Source: Buxus sempervirens (Eukaryota; Streptophyta; Magnoliopsida; Buxales; Buxaceae). From it: 64,000 bases of DNA. The position numbers and the translations under genes were made by a program. The stretch covers positions 35,700,853-35,764,852 of the forward strand of contig OX387183.1 in the NCBI GenBank assembly GCA_947561395.2, read 5' to 3'. A model generated the notes under the pieces. It saw only the letters and a program-made list of their open reading frames with translations, was not told the DNA's origin and searched no databases. Position 1 is the first letter of the stretch, and the number at the start of each line of letters is the position of its first letter. Shown here piece by piece: positions 10,311 through 19,886 of this stretch.

Positions 10311-13300
10311 TCATGGAAAATACCTTTTTACCGCATCAGAGTTAATGGGCTCAGGAAAATCTGACCCATCCATTTCTGCTAAGATGAGTGCACCCCCTGA
10401 CAGTACTTTCTTGACGACATATGGGCCTTCCCAATTGGGCTTGAACTTACCACGAGGATCTTCCAAAAATGGTAGAATTTTCTTTAGCACTAAGTTTCCT
10501 TCTTGGAAAGTTCTGGGCCTCACTTTCTTATTGTAAGCCCGGGCCATTCTCTTCTGGTACAACTGTCCATGACAAAGCGCTTTCAACCGCTTTTCTTCTA
10601 TCAAGTTAAGTTGATCATGTCTCGACTGGATCCATTCGGCTTCTTCTAGTTCTGCTTCCATGAGCACTCGGAGTGAGGGGATCTCTACTTCCACGGGCAA
10701 GACTGCTTCCATCCCATAGACTAGGGAGTACGGGGTTGCCCCAGTTGAAGTCCGGATCGAGGTTCTGTATGCATGCAGAGCAAGTGGCAGCATTTCATGC
10801 CAATCTTTGTAGCTTACTACCATCTTCTGAATGATTTTCTTTATGTTCTTGTTTGCTGCTTCCACTGCCCCATTCATCTTTGGCCTGTACGGAGCTGACT
10901 TATGATGGGTGATCTGAAACTGCTCACACATTTTCTTCATGTCCTTGTTCTTAATATTTGAAGCATTGTCTGATACTATAGCACTTGGCAGTCCATAGCG
11001 ACAAATAATATTGTGCTTCAAAAATTTGATCACATGGTTGCTTGTGATATTTGCATATGATGCTGCTTCCACCCACTTAGTGAAATAATCAATTGCCACC
11101 AAGATGAATCTGTGCCCGTTCGATGCCTTAGGGGAGATCATGCCGATGACATCTATGCCCCACATAGAGAAGGGCCAGGGTGATGTCATGTTGTGCAACT
11201 CACCTGGGGGTGCATGCTTATTATCTGCATATATCTGACATTGGTGGCACCTCCTGACATGTATACAGCAATCATGCTCCATGGTTGTCCAGTAATATCC
11301 CAGCCTCAGGATCTTCTTAGCCAGCATGTGCCCACTCATATGGGGCCCACAGACTCCTCCATGTACAGTCTCAATCAGCCTCTCCGATTCCGCCTTGGCA
11401 ACACATCTTAGCAGAATGTCATTATGTGACCTCTTGTACACATGTCCACCACTTAGCAGAAATTGACCAGCCAATCTCTGTATTGTCCTCTTCTCAGTAG
11501 CAGTGGCATTTTCTGGCAAACTCCGATTATTCAAGAAGTTCTTGATATCCTGAAACCATGGTGTTTCTTCTTCTGGTGCTCCCTCTAGAATGAGACAGTA
11601 AGCCGGTTCATCTCGGACTTCAATTTCCAGCGGTCTGATGTCTACTCCTTCTGATATGCTGACCATTGAAGCTAATGTTGCTAGAGCATCCGCAAACTGA
11701 TTCTTGGCCCTTGGCATATAGTTGAAGGAAATTCGAGTGAAATTTGTGCTTATTTCTTCCAAGTACTGGTGATAGGGGATCAATTTGTGATCCTTGGTTT
11801 TCCACTCACCAGTTGTTTGGAAGATGATAAGACTCGAATCCCCGTATACGTCAAGTTCCTCTACTCCATGATCCATGGCTGCTTGCAATCCAATTATGCA
11901 TGCTTCATATTCTGCTATGTTATTGGTGCACTGGAATCTCAGCTTTACTGCAATCGGGATGTGTGAACCATCTGGTTTGACCAAGACTGCCCCTATTCCG
12001 TTCCCATTCATATTGGCGGCTCCATCAAAGAACATCTGCCAAGAACTCTCACTGTCTTCCTCTTCAGTGTACAGAATTGCCTCATCTGGGAAGTTGGTCT
12101 TCAAGGGTTGATATTCTGGCAAAGGATGTGCAGCCAGGTGATCAGCTATGGCTTGACCCTTGATCGCCTTCTGGGTGATGTATGTGAGGTCAAACTCGGA
12201 CAATAGCAGTTGCCACTTTGCCGTCCTGCCAGTTAATGCCGGTTTCTCAAATAAATACTTCAGCGGGTCCATCCGGGATATCAATAGTGTGGAGTGACTA
12301 AGGAAATAATGCCTTAGCCTCTGAGTGGCCCACACTAGAGCACAGCAAGTCTTTTCCAATGGTGAGTATTTAGCTTCATATTCTGTGAATTTTTTACTCA
12401 GATAGTAAATTGCCCTTTCTTTTCTACCAGTCTCATCCTGTTGCCCCAAGACACATCCCATCGACGTTTCCAACACTGACAAGTACAGGATCAGCGGTCT
12501 TCCTGGAGTTGGTGGCACTAGTACCGGTGGGTTCAGCAAATACCTCTTTATGGTGTCAAATGCCTGCTGGCAGTCCTCATTCCAGACCGTAGGGTTATCT
12601 TTCCTTAGAAGTTTGAAAATTGGTTCACAGATAGCAGTGAGCTGTGCTATGAACCGGCTTATGTATTTAATCCTTCCAAGAAAGCCCCTGACCTCCTTCT
12701 CTGTTCTGGGTGCTGGCATTTCAATTATGGCCTTGGCTTTAGCCGGGTCAATTTCAATTCCTCTTCGGCTCACTATAAACCCCAGTAACTTCCCTGATGT
12801 AGCCCCAAAGACGCACTTATCCGGGTTAAGCCGTAAACTGTACTTCCTGAGACGATCAAACACTTTCTTCAGATTGATCAAGTGGTCCTCCTCTTTGCAT
12901 GATTTGGCAATCATATCATCCACGTAGACTTCCATCTCTTTGTGGATCATGTCGTGAAATAGTGCAGTCATGGCCCGCTGGTATGTTGCCCCAGCGTTCT
13001 TAAGCCCAAATGGCATGACTGTATAGTGGAATGTGCCCCAAGGTGTGATAAATGCTGTTTTTTCTTGATCTTCCTTAGCCATCTTGATCTGATTATATCC
13101 CGAGAAACCATCCATGAAGGAGAACAGGCTATGTACCGCAGTATTATCGACCAGAATGTCGATGTGTGGAAGCGGAAAATCATCCTTTGGGCTTGCCCTG
13201 TTTAAGTCTCTATAATCTACGCACATTCGGACCTTCCCGTCCTTCTTTGGTACTGGCACTATGTTTGCGAGCCACTCTGGGTACGTAGAGACTGCCAGAA

Positions 13301-14546
13301 ATCCAGCTTGGAACTGCTTGACCACTTCGTCCTTGACCTTTAAGGTCCATTCAGGTTTCAATCTTCTCAGCTTTTGCTTAATCGGCTTAACCCCTGGTAA
13401 AATTGGCAACTTATGCACCACCATGTCCGTGTCCAACCCTGGCATGTCCCGATATGACCAAGCAAACACATCCTTGTAATCTGCCAAGAATTGTGACATT
13501 TCAATTTTCTGCACATCAGACAAGCATGACCCGATTTTTACAATTTTTGGGTCATCTTTGGTCCCCAGGTTTATGGATATGGTCTCCTCAATATTAGGTT
13601 GGACCCCCTTTTCATGACGTTCCAATTGGTATTCAATTTCTTTTGGAACGTCTTCTTCTTCGACCTCGGTCTCTTCTTCGACCCCCATGAGATCAAAGTC
13701 GAGCTCAAGGTCGAAGTCATATTCAACCTGGTCCAATTCGGTCTGATTATATGGCTCATAAGTGGTTTGGACCTTTTTGAAAAAATTAAATTTCCTAGAA
13801 AAAATAGAAAAATCTTTTTGGGTTTTTTGTGGGCCTTCTAAACATAATTCCCCTGAAGACGAAGGCCCATTAGAACCTTCAGGGAAATGGCATTCCACTA
13901 TTGGAGTTTTTTTTTTGGAAGCCGCGTCAGTTTGCCGAACTAACGCTGCTTCAAAAGTAAGGGGAGTTTCCTCCCAATTGTTAAGTACAAAATTTTTGGG
14001 AGCAGGGGAAATAGGGAAAGCCTGCTCTTCAAACCCAGCATCCGATGCCATCATCACCGGGTGGGTACTGCCCTTTTCTGCTGCGGGGCCCAATCCAGAA
14101 ATGACCTTGTCTGGAACCTTTACTGCGGTCCAGTCAATAAATTGCAGTTCCATGTCTGCCCCTATCTTTTCGCCTTCAGTCATGGCGAAGAATGCACCAA
14201 TATCTTCAGAAAAGTCCGCCTGTTGCTCGGGCTGTGGTCCAGGCCCATCCACGGCTCCCAGTATTGGAGATGGGTTATAGGGTTGTAGGGCCGAAACAAC
14301 AGGCTTCTGAAATGGGTTGACATTGTAGTAGGGAGGTTTTGATTGGTCCATAGGAGGAGAAATTTGGATTATGTAGGAGGGTTTAGGGAAACTTTCCCTT
14401 AAATGAGGGGGTTTTCCTTTGCTTCTGCTCTCCCCTTCTTCGTGCTTCATTCTTCTCCAGCCTCTGGGCTTGAAGCCCAACCCTACCTTGGGGATCAGTT
14501 TCTTAGCCGTGATTGGCTCCACCATACCCTGCAGATTGATCCCCAA
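10311..14546 (-). CDS. pol: pol polyprotein of element A: RT, RNase H, second RNase H, integrase
   Basis: A single open frame of 1411 codons from the first Met after the stop at 14568-14570; the frame itself opens just after that stop, and its first part completes a G-patch (GKGLGINLQG, later VGLGF). Reverse transcriptase spans about residues 415-620, with the catalytic motif YVDDMIA near residue 541 and MPFGLKNAGATYQRAM before it. The pol RNase H follows (ETSMGCVLGQ). A second, plant/archaeal-type RNase H lies at about 835-962 with FDGAANMNG, AEYEA, YGDSSLI and QFADALA supplying its acidic residues; such a double RNase H is typical of Tat elements. The integrase has HVRRCHQC, then the DDE residues in GIDVIG, VSDNASN and NGAVEAANKN. 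No break was seen, so this is probably a working enzyme set. Confidence 0.93.
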   Translation of the reverse strand: MGINLQGMVEPITAKKLIPKVGLGFKPRGWRRMKHEEGESRSKGKPPHLRESFPKPSYIIQISPPMDQSKPPYYNVNPFQKPVVSALQPYNPSPILGAVDGPGPQPEQQADFSEDIGAFFAMTEGEKIGADMELQFIDWTAVKVPDKVISGLGPAAEKGSTHPVMMASDAGFEEQAFPISPAPKNFVLNNWEETPLTFEAALVRQTDAASKKKTPIVECHFPEGSNGPSSSGELCLEGPQKTQKDFSIFSRKFNFFKKVQTTYEPYNQTELDQVEYDFDLELDFDLMGVEEETEVEEEDVPKEIEYQLERHEKGVQPNIEETISINLGTKDDPKIVKIGSCLSDVQKIEMSQFLADYKDVFAWSYRDMPGLDTDMVVHKLPILPGVKPIKQKLRRLKPEWTLKVKDEVVKQFQAGFLAVSTYPEWLANIVPVPKKDGKVRMCVDYRDLNRASPKDDFPLPHIDILVDNTAVHSLFSFMDGFSGYNQIKMAKEDQEKTAFITPWGTFHYTVMPFGLKNAGATYQRAMTALFHDMIHKEMEVYVDDMIAKSCKEEDHLINLKKVFDRLRKYSLRLNPDKCVFGATSGKLLGFIVSRRGIEIDPAKAKAIIEMPAPRTEKEVRGFLGRIKYISRFIAQLTAICEPIFKLLRKDNPTVWNEDCQQAFDTIKRYLLNPPVLVPPTPGRPLILYLSVLETSMGCVLGQQDETGRKERAIYYLSKKFTEYEAKYSPLEKTCCALVWATQRLRHYFLSHSTLLISRMDPLKYLFEKPALTGRTAKWQLLLSEFDLTYITQKAIKGQAIADHLAAHPLPEYQPLKTNFPDEAILYTEEEDSESSWQMFFDGAANMNGNGIGAVLVKPDGSHIPIAVKLRFQCTNNIAEYEACIIGLQAAMDHGVEELDVYGDSSLIIFQTTGEWKTKDHKLIPYHQYLEEISTNFTRISFNYMPRAKNQFADALATLASMVSISEGVDIRPLEIEVRDEPAYCLILEGAPEEETPWFQDIKNFLNNRSLPENATATEKRTIQRLAGQFLLSGGHVYKRSHNDILLRCVAKAESERLIETVHGGVCGPHMSGHMLAKKILRLGYYWTTMEHDCCIHVRRCHQCQIYADNKHAPPGELHNMTSPWPFSMWGIDVIGMISPKASNGHRFILVAIDYFTKWVEAASYANITSNHVIKFLKHNIICRYGLPSAIVSDNASNIKNKDMKKMCEQFQITHHKSAPYRPKMNGAVEAANKNIKKIIQKMVVSYKDWHEMLPLALHAYRTSIRTSTGATPYSLVYGMEAVLPVEVEIPSLRVLMEAELEEAEWIQSRHDQLNLIEEKRLKALCHGQLYQKRMARAYNKKVRPRTFQEGNLVLKKILPFLEDPRGKFKPNWEGPYVVKKVLSGGALILAEMDGSDFPEPINSDAVKRYFP

Positions 14547-14567
14547 GCCTTTCCCTGGGTGAAAGTG

Positions 14568-17500
14568 TTATTTCTCCATCACTTTCTTGACCATTTTTTC
14601 TGCAGTGGTCCCTTTTTCCTTCTTTTTCTCACACCCCCCAGGTATGTAATTGACCGCCTCAAATTGAAATGAGTGGAATGCAATCTTGTCAACAGTCAAG
14701 TCCACATTTATCAAGGGTACATCAGGTGACACAATGGGCGGCACCAAGTTTTCAGCTAGGACTGTTATCACCCTTTGCCCTCTTATATATTTCACCCTTT
14801 GGTGGAGCGTGGATGGTATTGCCCTAGCCGAATGTATCCACGGCCTCCCTAGGAGCAGATTGAAGGCTGCGGGTATATCCATCATCTCAAATGTGATGTT
14901 AAAGATATTCGGCCCAATTGTGACCGGCAGTTCAATCTCCCCTAGGGAGTGGGTCTTGGAGCTATCAAAAGCCCTTACTATCCGCCCATTTCGTTTTATC
15001 TTTGACTGGTCCAGACCCAGCTTGGTAAAAGTGATTAACGGGCAAACGTTTAACGCTGACCCGTTGTCAATTAAAACCCGTGCAACCATGCAGCCCTTAC
15101 AAAGCACAGTGATGTGCAAAGGGTCCACATGATAACACCCACCTGGGCTGATCTCACCCTCTGAGAAACTTATCACATTATGTGACAAGATTTGACCAAC
15201 CATTTTGCCAAGCTGGTCTGGATCAATGGTCTGGGATACGTGTGCACTCTGCAGCACCCTTAACAATGCATCCCTATGCTTTTCGGAATTCAGCAAGAGG
15301 CCCAGTATTGAAATCTGGGCCGGGACCTTATTTAGCTGATCCACAAGATTAAATTCACTCTTTTTGATTATTTTTATGAGGTCTGCTGCCTCATTTTCTG
15401 CACCCTGGGGGGTGTCTTCTCCCACTTTATTTTTTCCTTTTTGTTTTCTTTTTTTCTCATTTTCTTTTTCTGTTTTTTCTTTTTCTACTTCTGTCTCCTT
15501 TTCTTTCTCTTCACCCCCTGCACATCTCCCCGACCTCGTCATGAGGTTCACCTCCTCCTGGTTCTGGTTCCTGACCATTGGAACCGTAGCCGTGATTCCC
15601 TCGCTGTAGTTCCATGGTACAGCGGCCTCTGAATAGGCTAATTTAGGGATGTCAACCACTAGTGGCTGGAGTCTGGACCGGGATGTATGGGCCGGTTTAG
15701 GGATAGTATGGGCTGGCTGCACATTTACAACCAGGGGTTGAAGTTTAGATTTGGTGGGGACAGAAGAAGTGATGGAAGCAGTAGTGGGGTCAAGATTGAT
15801 GACCAGTGGAGCCTTAGACGGCTTGGATGGGGAATAAATGGGTGGACTGCAATTGAAGACCAATGGGGGCCTTGCAGTATTCATCTGGGTCATAAGAGAT
15901 GAGACCCGGTTCAAAGAGGAACTTATGTCCTCAGCAGCTGTATTATTTTTTTGGGAGACCATGTTGATCTCCTCTTCTTCCCCTTCTGGGAAAAATCGGA
16001 CCTGGACCGTGGTCCCCACGGGAGCTATGAGCTGTGATGGGTCAAAGGCCCTTCTGGTGGTGGATATGGCAGAGATGGAGTTGGATGGGCCTGCCCCATT
16101 GTGGTACGGCAGAGGGTTCTGCCCAATATCATTCCCGGACGGGGCCGGTGCAGCAGTGTTAAAGACCAAAGCCTTCTGGTCCAACAAATCCTGAACTGCA
16201 TGCTTCAGCACCCAGCAGGTATCAGTAGAGTGCCCCGGTGCACCCATGTGGAAGTCACAGGTGACCGATGTGTCAAAATTTCTTCCCCTGGTGGCATTCG
16301 GGTTAGGCTCCTTCAGAGTCAAGTATTCCCCTTTCAGCAGGGTTGGCAGTAGTTGGGACAGAGATATGGGTAGAGGGGTGAAAACCCGGTTCTTTCTCGC
16401 TGCGAACCAAGCATCCCGCTCCTCCTTAGAAAAAGTCCTCCTTGTGTTAGCTGGCACAGAGGGAGGGAAGTTGACATTTAGCGGGGTCTGGTACGACTGC
16501 TGGGCCTGCTGGGCCTGTTGGGGTGCAGAGATGTTGACGTGCAGTGGCTTCTTGGCTGGAGGAGCCTGGACTAGGTTCACCTCCCCTTCTTTTCGGGCCC
16601 CTGTCTTTTTAAACCCGGCCCCTTTCTTCTGGGCCATAGAGGCAGAGGAATCAGACTGCCCAGTCAGAGTAGAGTAGTCTATCAGTCTTCCTGACCTGAC
16701 CCCTTCCTCAATCCGGTCCGCCACTTGTACCAGGGCAGCAAAGTTGGTGGTTATCTGACCCACCAGATGGTTGTAGAAGGGCTGGCCCAGTGTGCCCATA
16801 AATGTGGAGATCATCTCCGGCTCTTGCATAGGTGGCCTGACCTGGGAGGCGGCCTCTCTCCATCTCTTGGCGTACTGCCGTACCGGTTCATCCTTCCCCT
16901 TGGTCATCCTCATCATGTCGTACCGGTCTGGCACGATCTCAGAGTTGAACTTGTACTGGTCCAGGAAAGCATCGGCCAAGTCCTTCCACCTTCTAATCCT
17001 TCCATGGTCCACTGTAGCGAACCACCGAAGGGCTGACCCGGTCAGACTCCTCTGGAAGAGCTGGATCAGTATTCCATCGTCCCGGCCAAATTGGCACAGG
17101 GCCCCGCAGTATAGTTTCAGATGGCTTAATGGGCAGCCCGTGCCATCAAACTTGTCAAAATCCGGGCACCTGAACTTAGCCGGTAGACAGACGTCCGGGT
17201 ACATGCACAGGTCCTCGAAGGTGGTGCCTGCATGGCGGCCTCCCCCCTTCACTTCCTTCAGCTCTGCTTGGATCCTTTCTATCCTCAGCAGCATTTTCTT
17301 CTCCATCTCATCTCGGGCCTTTTCTTTTTCCAGCTCTTTCTCAGACTCTGCTGTATTTTCCCTGATCAGAATGGGTTCAGGGACTGGTTCAGAAATGGGC
17401 TGAACCGGAGGCGGAATGTAGGCCTGAGGTGGTGGTGCCTGATGGGAAGTAGATGCCTGGTTCGGGGCTTGGGCCTGTTGGGCCTGAGCCGCCAGTAGGT

Positions 17501-17597
17501 CCCCCAGCATTTTGGCCAGACCGGCCACTTGCTCCTGCAGTTGAGTAAAGTCCTGAGCAGGGACGGTAGCTTGGGCTTGGTTCTCTTCAGTATTCAT
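14568..17597 (-). CDS. gag: gag-protease of element A
   Basis: Same frame as pol, ended by TAA at 14568-14570. I start at the Met of MNTEENQAQ (17597-17595), conserved in all three elements; an upstream in-frame Met at 17702 precedes the probable splice acceptor at 17664 and is not conserved. Retrotransposon gag domain: CPDFDKFDGTG, then WKDLADAFLDQYKF and RQYAKRWREAA. A variant zinc knuckle, CDFHMGAPGHSTDTC, lies near 16217-16261; Tat/Ogre gag often shows this C-H-H-C-like form. The aspartic protease motif is VLIDNGSALNV (about 15046-15078), with LLGRPWIH further on. The start of the G-patch (VKKVMEK) ends the frame. In C the stop codon is TAC (Tyr), so the ancestral element probably made one continuous gag-pro-pol protein. 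Confidence 0.9.
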   Translation of the reverse strand: MNTEENQAQATVPAQDFTQLQEQVAGLAKMLGDLLAAQAQQAQAPNQASTSHQAPPPQAYIPPPVQPISEPVPEPILIRENTAESEKELEKEKARDEMEKKMLLRIERIQAELKEVKGGGRHAGTTFEDLCMYPDVCLPAKFRCPDFDKFDGTGCPLSHLKLYCGALCQFGRDDGILIQLFQRSLTGSALRWFATVDHGRIRRWKDLADAFLDQYKFNSEIVPDRYDMMRMTKGKDEPVRQYAKRWREAASQVRPPMQEPEMISTFMGTLGQPFYNHLVGQITTNFAALVQVADRIEEGVRSGRLIDYSTLTGQSDSSASMAQKKGAGFKKTGARKEGEVNLVQAPPAKKPLHVNISAPQQAQQAQQSYQTPLNVNFPPSVPANTRRTFSKEERDAWFAARKNRVFTPLPISLSQLLPTLLKGEYLTLKEPNPNATRGRNFDTSVTCDFHMGAPGHSTDTCWVLKHAVQDLLDQKALVFNTAAPAPSGNDIGQNPLPYHNGAGPSNSISAISTTRRAFDPSQLIAPVGTTVQVRFFPEGEEEEINMVSQKNNTAAEDISSSLNRVSSLMTQMNTARPPLVFNCSPPIYSPSKPSKAPLVINLDPTTASITSSVPTKSKLQPLVVNVQPAHTIPKPAHTSRSRLQPLVVDIPKLAYSEAAVPWNYSEGITATVPMVRNQNQEEVNLMTRSGRCAGGEEKEKETEVEKEKTEKENEKKRKQKGKNKVGEDTPQGAENEAADLIKIIKKSEFNLVDQLNKVPAQISILGLLLNSEKHRDALLRVLQSAHVSQTIDPDQLGKMVGQILSHNVISFSEGEISPGGCYHVDPLHITVLCKGCMVARVLIDNGSALNVCPLITFTKLGLDQSKIKRNGRIVRAFDSSKTHSLGEIELPVTIGPNIFNITFEMMDIPAAFNLLLGRPWIHSARAIPSTLHQRVKYIRGQRVITVLAENLVPPIVSPDVPLINVDLTVDKIAFHSFQFEAVNYIPGGCEKKKEKGTTAEKMVKKVMEK

Positions 17598-17663
17598 TGT
17601 TCTTGCTTTGGATCTGGTCACGGGAGCAATGACTGCAAATGAGTGCACCCGGGGTTGAATGTA

Positions 17664-17666
17664 CCT
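17664..17666 (-). promoter_or_regulatory. Candidate splice acceptor upstream of gag (A)
   Basis: The minus strand reads a pyrimidine run then CCCTCAG/GTACATT, the exon starting at 17664. B (CCCCAG/GTAC, 37914) and C (CTCCAG/GTACATT, 59953) match. A donor CAG/GTAAGC is conserved in all LTRs. Splicing would remove about 4 kb of leader with its many ATGs, including the primer site. Confidence 0.45.
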
Positions 17667-17795
17667 GAGGGAAAAAAATGAATAGAACATGTTAGCTTCC
17701 ACTTAACTTGAGTCACACCCCTATATATGTAAACCAGTAGGTTAGGTGAACACCAGCCAGAAAAAATTTTTTGTTTTTTGTTTTTTTTGTTTTGA

Positions 17796-18075
17796 GTTGG
17801 AATATTCTAGGGCTTCCAAGGGTCCCAATTTTTTTTTTATTTGATTGATAAAAATAACTAACCAAGGTTTTCATGGAATATTCTAGGGCTTCCAAGTGTC
17901 CCAACTTTTTTGATCTTTTTTTATTTTGATTTGATTGATAAAAATAACCAACCAAGGTTTTCATGGAATATTCTAGGGCTTCCAAGGGTCCCGATTTTTT
18001 GATTTGATTGATAAAAATAACCAACCAAGGTTTTCATTTTTTTGATTTGATTGATAAAAATAACCAACCAAAGGT
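17796..18075 (-). repeat. Leader minisatellite of element A
   Basis: About three to four copies of a roughly 70-75 bp unit built on TTGGAATATTCTAGGGCTTCCAAG-like dyads alternating with a TTTGATTGATAAAAATAACC-type segment. The same unit is present about nine times in C (60076-60760) and about seven times in B (38946-39515). It lies in the 5' leader, between primer site and gag. Confidence 0.8.
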
Positions 18076-18373
18076 TTTTTTTCTTCTTCAAATTTGCTGA
18101 ATTTTCTCAGGTTTCAAGTTCCAGAGTTTGACTGACACATGTTTGAGTTGAGTTGGTGTCAAAAAATATGACACCTTGGTTTCCTCTTTGATTTTCAAAC
18201 TTAGGTTAAATCCTGAAAGAATATTTTATTTTATTCTTTTTTTTTTGTTTTTCTTTCTGTATTTTGGAACATTTTTTATGCTCTTTTCGGGGTGCCTAAG
18301 GATTATCCACAGTGTTTTAGGCATTTTATTCTGAACATTTGGGCTGAAAAGCCAATTTGTGCATTTTTTGAAT

Positions 18374-18514
18374 GTATCCGGTATAACATTCCGGATAATA
18401 ATATGCCTTATTGTATCCGGTTACCATAACCGGATTCACGCATATGCCTTTTTATCCGGAAATATATACCGGATATGAGCAGGGTTGTTATTAACCGGCC
18501 TGAGTTGCCGGTTA
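18374..18514 (-). promoter_or_regulatory. Four-unit palindrome array in the leader of A
   Basis: Units start at 18374, 18413, 18452 and 18491, exactly 39 bp apart. The last has different arms (TTAACCGGC and GCCGGTTA) but the same symmetry. The matching arrays are 61049-61189 in C and 39750-39891 in B. Confidence 0.85.
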
Positions 18515-19868
18515 TTGCCGAAATGGCCCTTTTTGACTCATTTTTTTCACCAGATTTGATTTTTTTCATTCCCCATTGATGTTCACCTTAATTTGACCTT
18601 CAAAACTTGCCCCAAATTGGGCTTGGACATCATACTTGCAAAATTCCCCAAATTTAGGAAAAGAACATGGCTTTACCTTGCCACCTTGTATTACCTTCAT
18701 TCAATATGGTATGCACATTATACCTCGGCCTGTAAAACATGCAAACGGCCTTCCCACATTTACATCCAATTCCCCAAACGCAATTGTGTGCTTTTAGCCA
18801 AAAACGTGTTTCTCCACCTTCAAGCGTATGGTTTTTAGGTTTTGGCTTAATTGGCAACTTAGAACTCAAGTCTAGTGATGCCCGGAATCGAATCACAGAT
18901 CCCATTGTCATCACATCATTGACCCAAATTCTAAGGTAAATGTTTTCACTTTCGCTTTCCGAAGTCACGACCTCGGTGCGCCAAGCTACACACATTCATG
19001 GTTCAACTTCCTAATAGGTAAAAGGGTAGGCTGTGCAAATTGTTTCAAGTGCTCAAGTGCAATTTTAAATTGTGGTAACATTCATAACGTCCCAGCCCCT
19101 TGCCACTCTTTTTCGTAGCCATGCATTCAATTTCAAGCCAAGGTACAAATGACAAAGATAATGAAGCTAAATACAAGCAAGCAAGCACCAAAGTAACCAA
19201 ATATGCACAAAAAATATTACATGCCCAAAAAGTGGTATACAAAACATGTTATTTGTGCAAACAACAATCAACTCATGTAAGCATGCTTGAAACTCAAAAG
19301 CATTCCCTAAAATCCCAGATTTCATGCTCTTTTTCATGCTCAAAGTATACCATTTCTACCCCAAGTTGATGCCTAAAAATTTAGCACTACTTGACATGAT
19401 ACGAGAAAAGTTTTGATGGTAAAAGCATGCTTTAAAACTCCCAAAATATGCACTAAATTTCCAGATTTTTTTTCCTTTACTTTCATGCTCAAATCAAGTC
19501 TTCCTATACCCCCAAATCAAAGGCATGGCATCATACAAACATTAAGCACAAAAAACTTTATTCATGGCAAAACATGCTTGAATACCCAAAATACACATAA
19601 AATTTCCAGATTTCAAATATTGTATTTTTTTTTTAGCTCATGGCCTTCAAACCCCAAAATAACACATGCTATCACATAATATAGCCAAGTCATATCACAA
19701 TATGGGTTTTCTTTTCAACAAAAATCAAGCAACATGCTTATGCCATTATCCAAAGCATACCAATCTGATTTGAAATGTAACAATATGCCCAAATAGAGTA
19801 ATCAAAATAGCAAGCATCCAAAAGTATAGAAAAGCATGAACAAACACAAAATGGCTTAAATCCACAAG
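18515..19868 (-). other. Untranslated leader of element A, downstream of the primer site
   Basis: No convincing coding frame. It is well conserved in C (61190-62533) and partly in B (39892-41632), including CCCACATTTACA and CCAAACGCAATTGTG blocks near 18755-18790 and CATAACGTCCCAGCCCCTTG near 19082. Conservation without coding suggests packaging or dimerisation signals, or simply common descent. Confidence 0.55.
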
Positions 19869-19886
19869 TCCCCAGCGGAGTCGCCA
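19869..19886 (-). promoter_or_regulatory. Primer binding site of element A (Arg-tRNA type)
   Basis: Minus strand TGGCGACTCCGCTGGGGA, two bases from the LTR end. TGGCGACTCC fits the CCA-terminated 3' acceptor end (GGAGTCG-CCA) of a plant arginine tRNA, the primer reported for Ogre-type elements. Only about ten bases match without interruption, from memory of that tRNA. Confidence 0.75.

Noticed and set aside
13599..14280. Plus-strand frames opposite gag and pol (also 56186-56471 and 14686-17403)
   Set aside because: They mirror the strongly conserved minus-strand gag-pol and show no family of their own.
19100..19369. Possible small ORFs in the leaders (also 18593-18838, 61767-61955)
   Set aside because: They are interrupted or shifted in the homologous leader of the other element and lack protein-level conservation.
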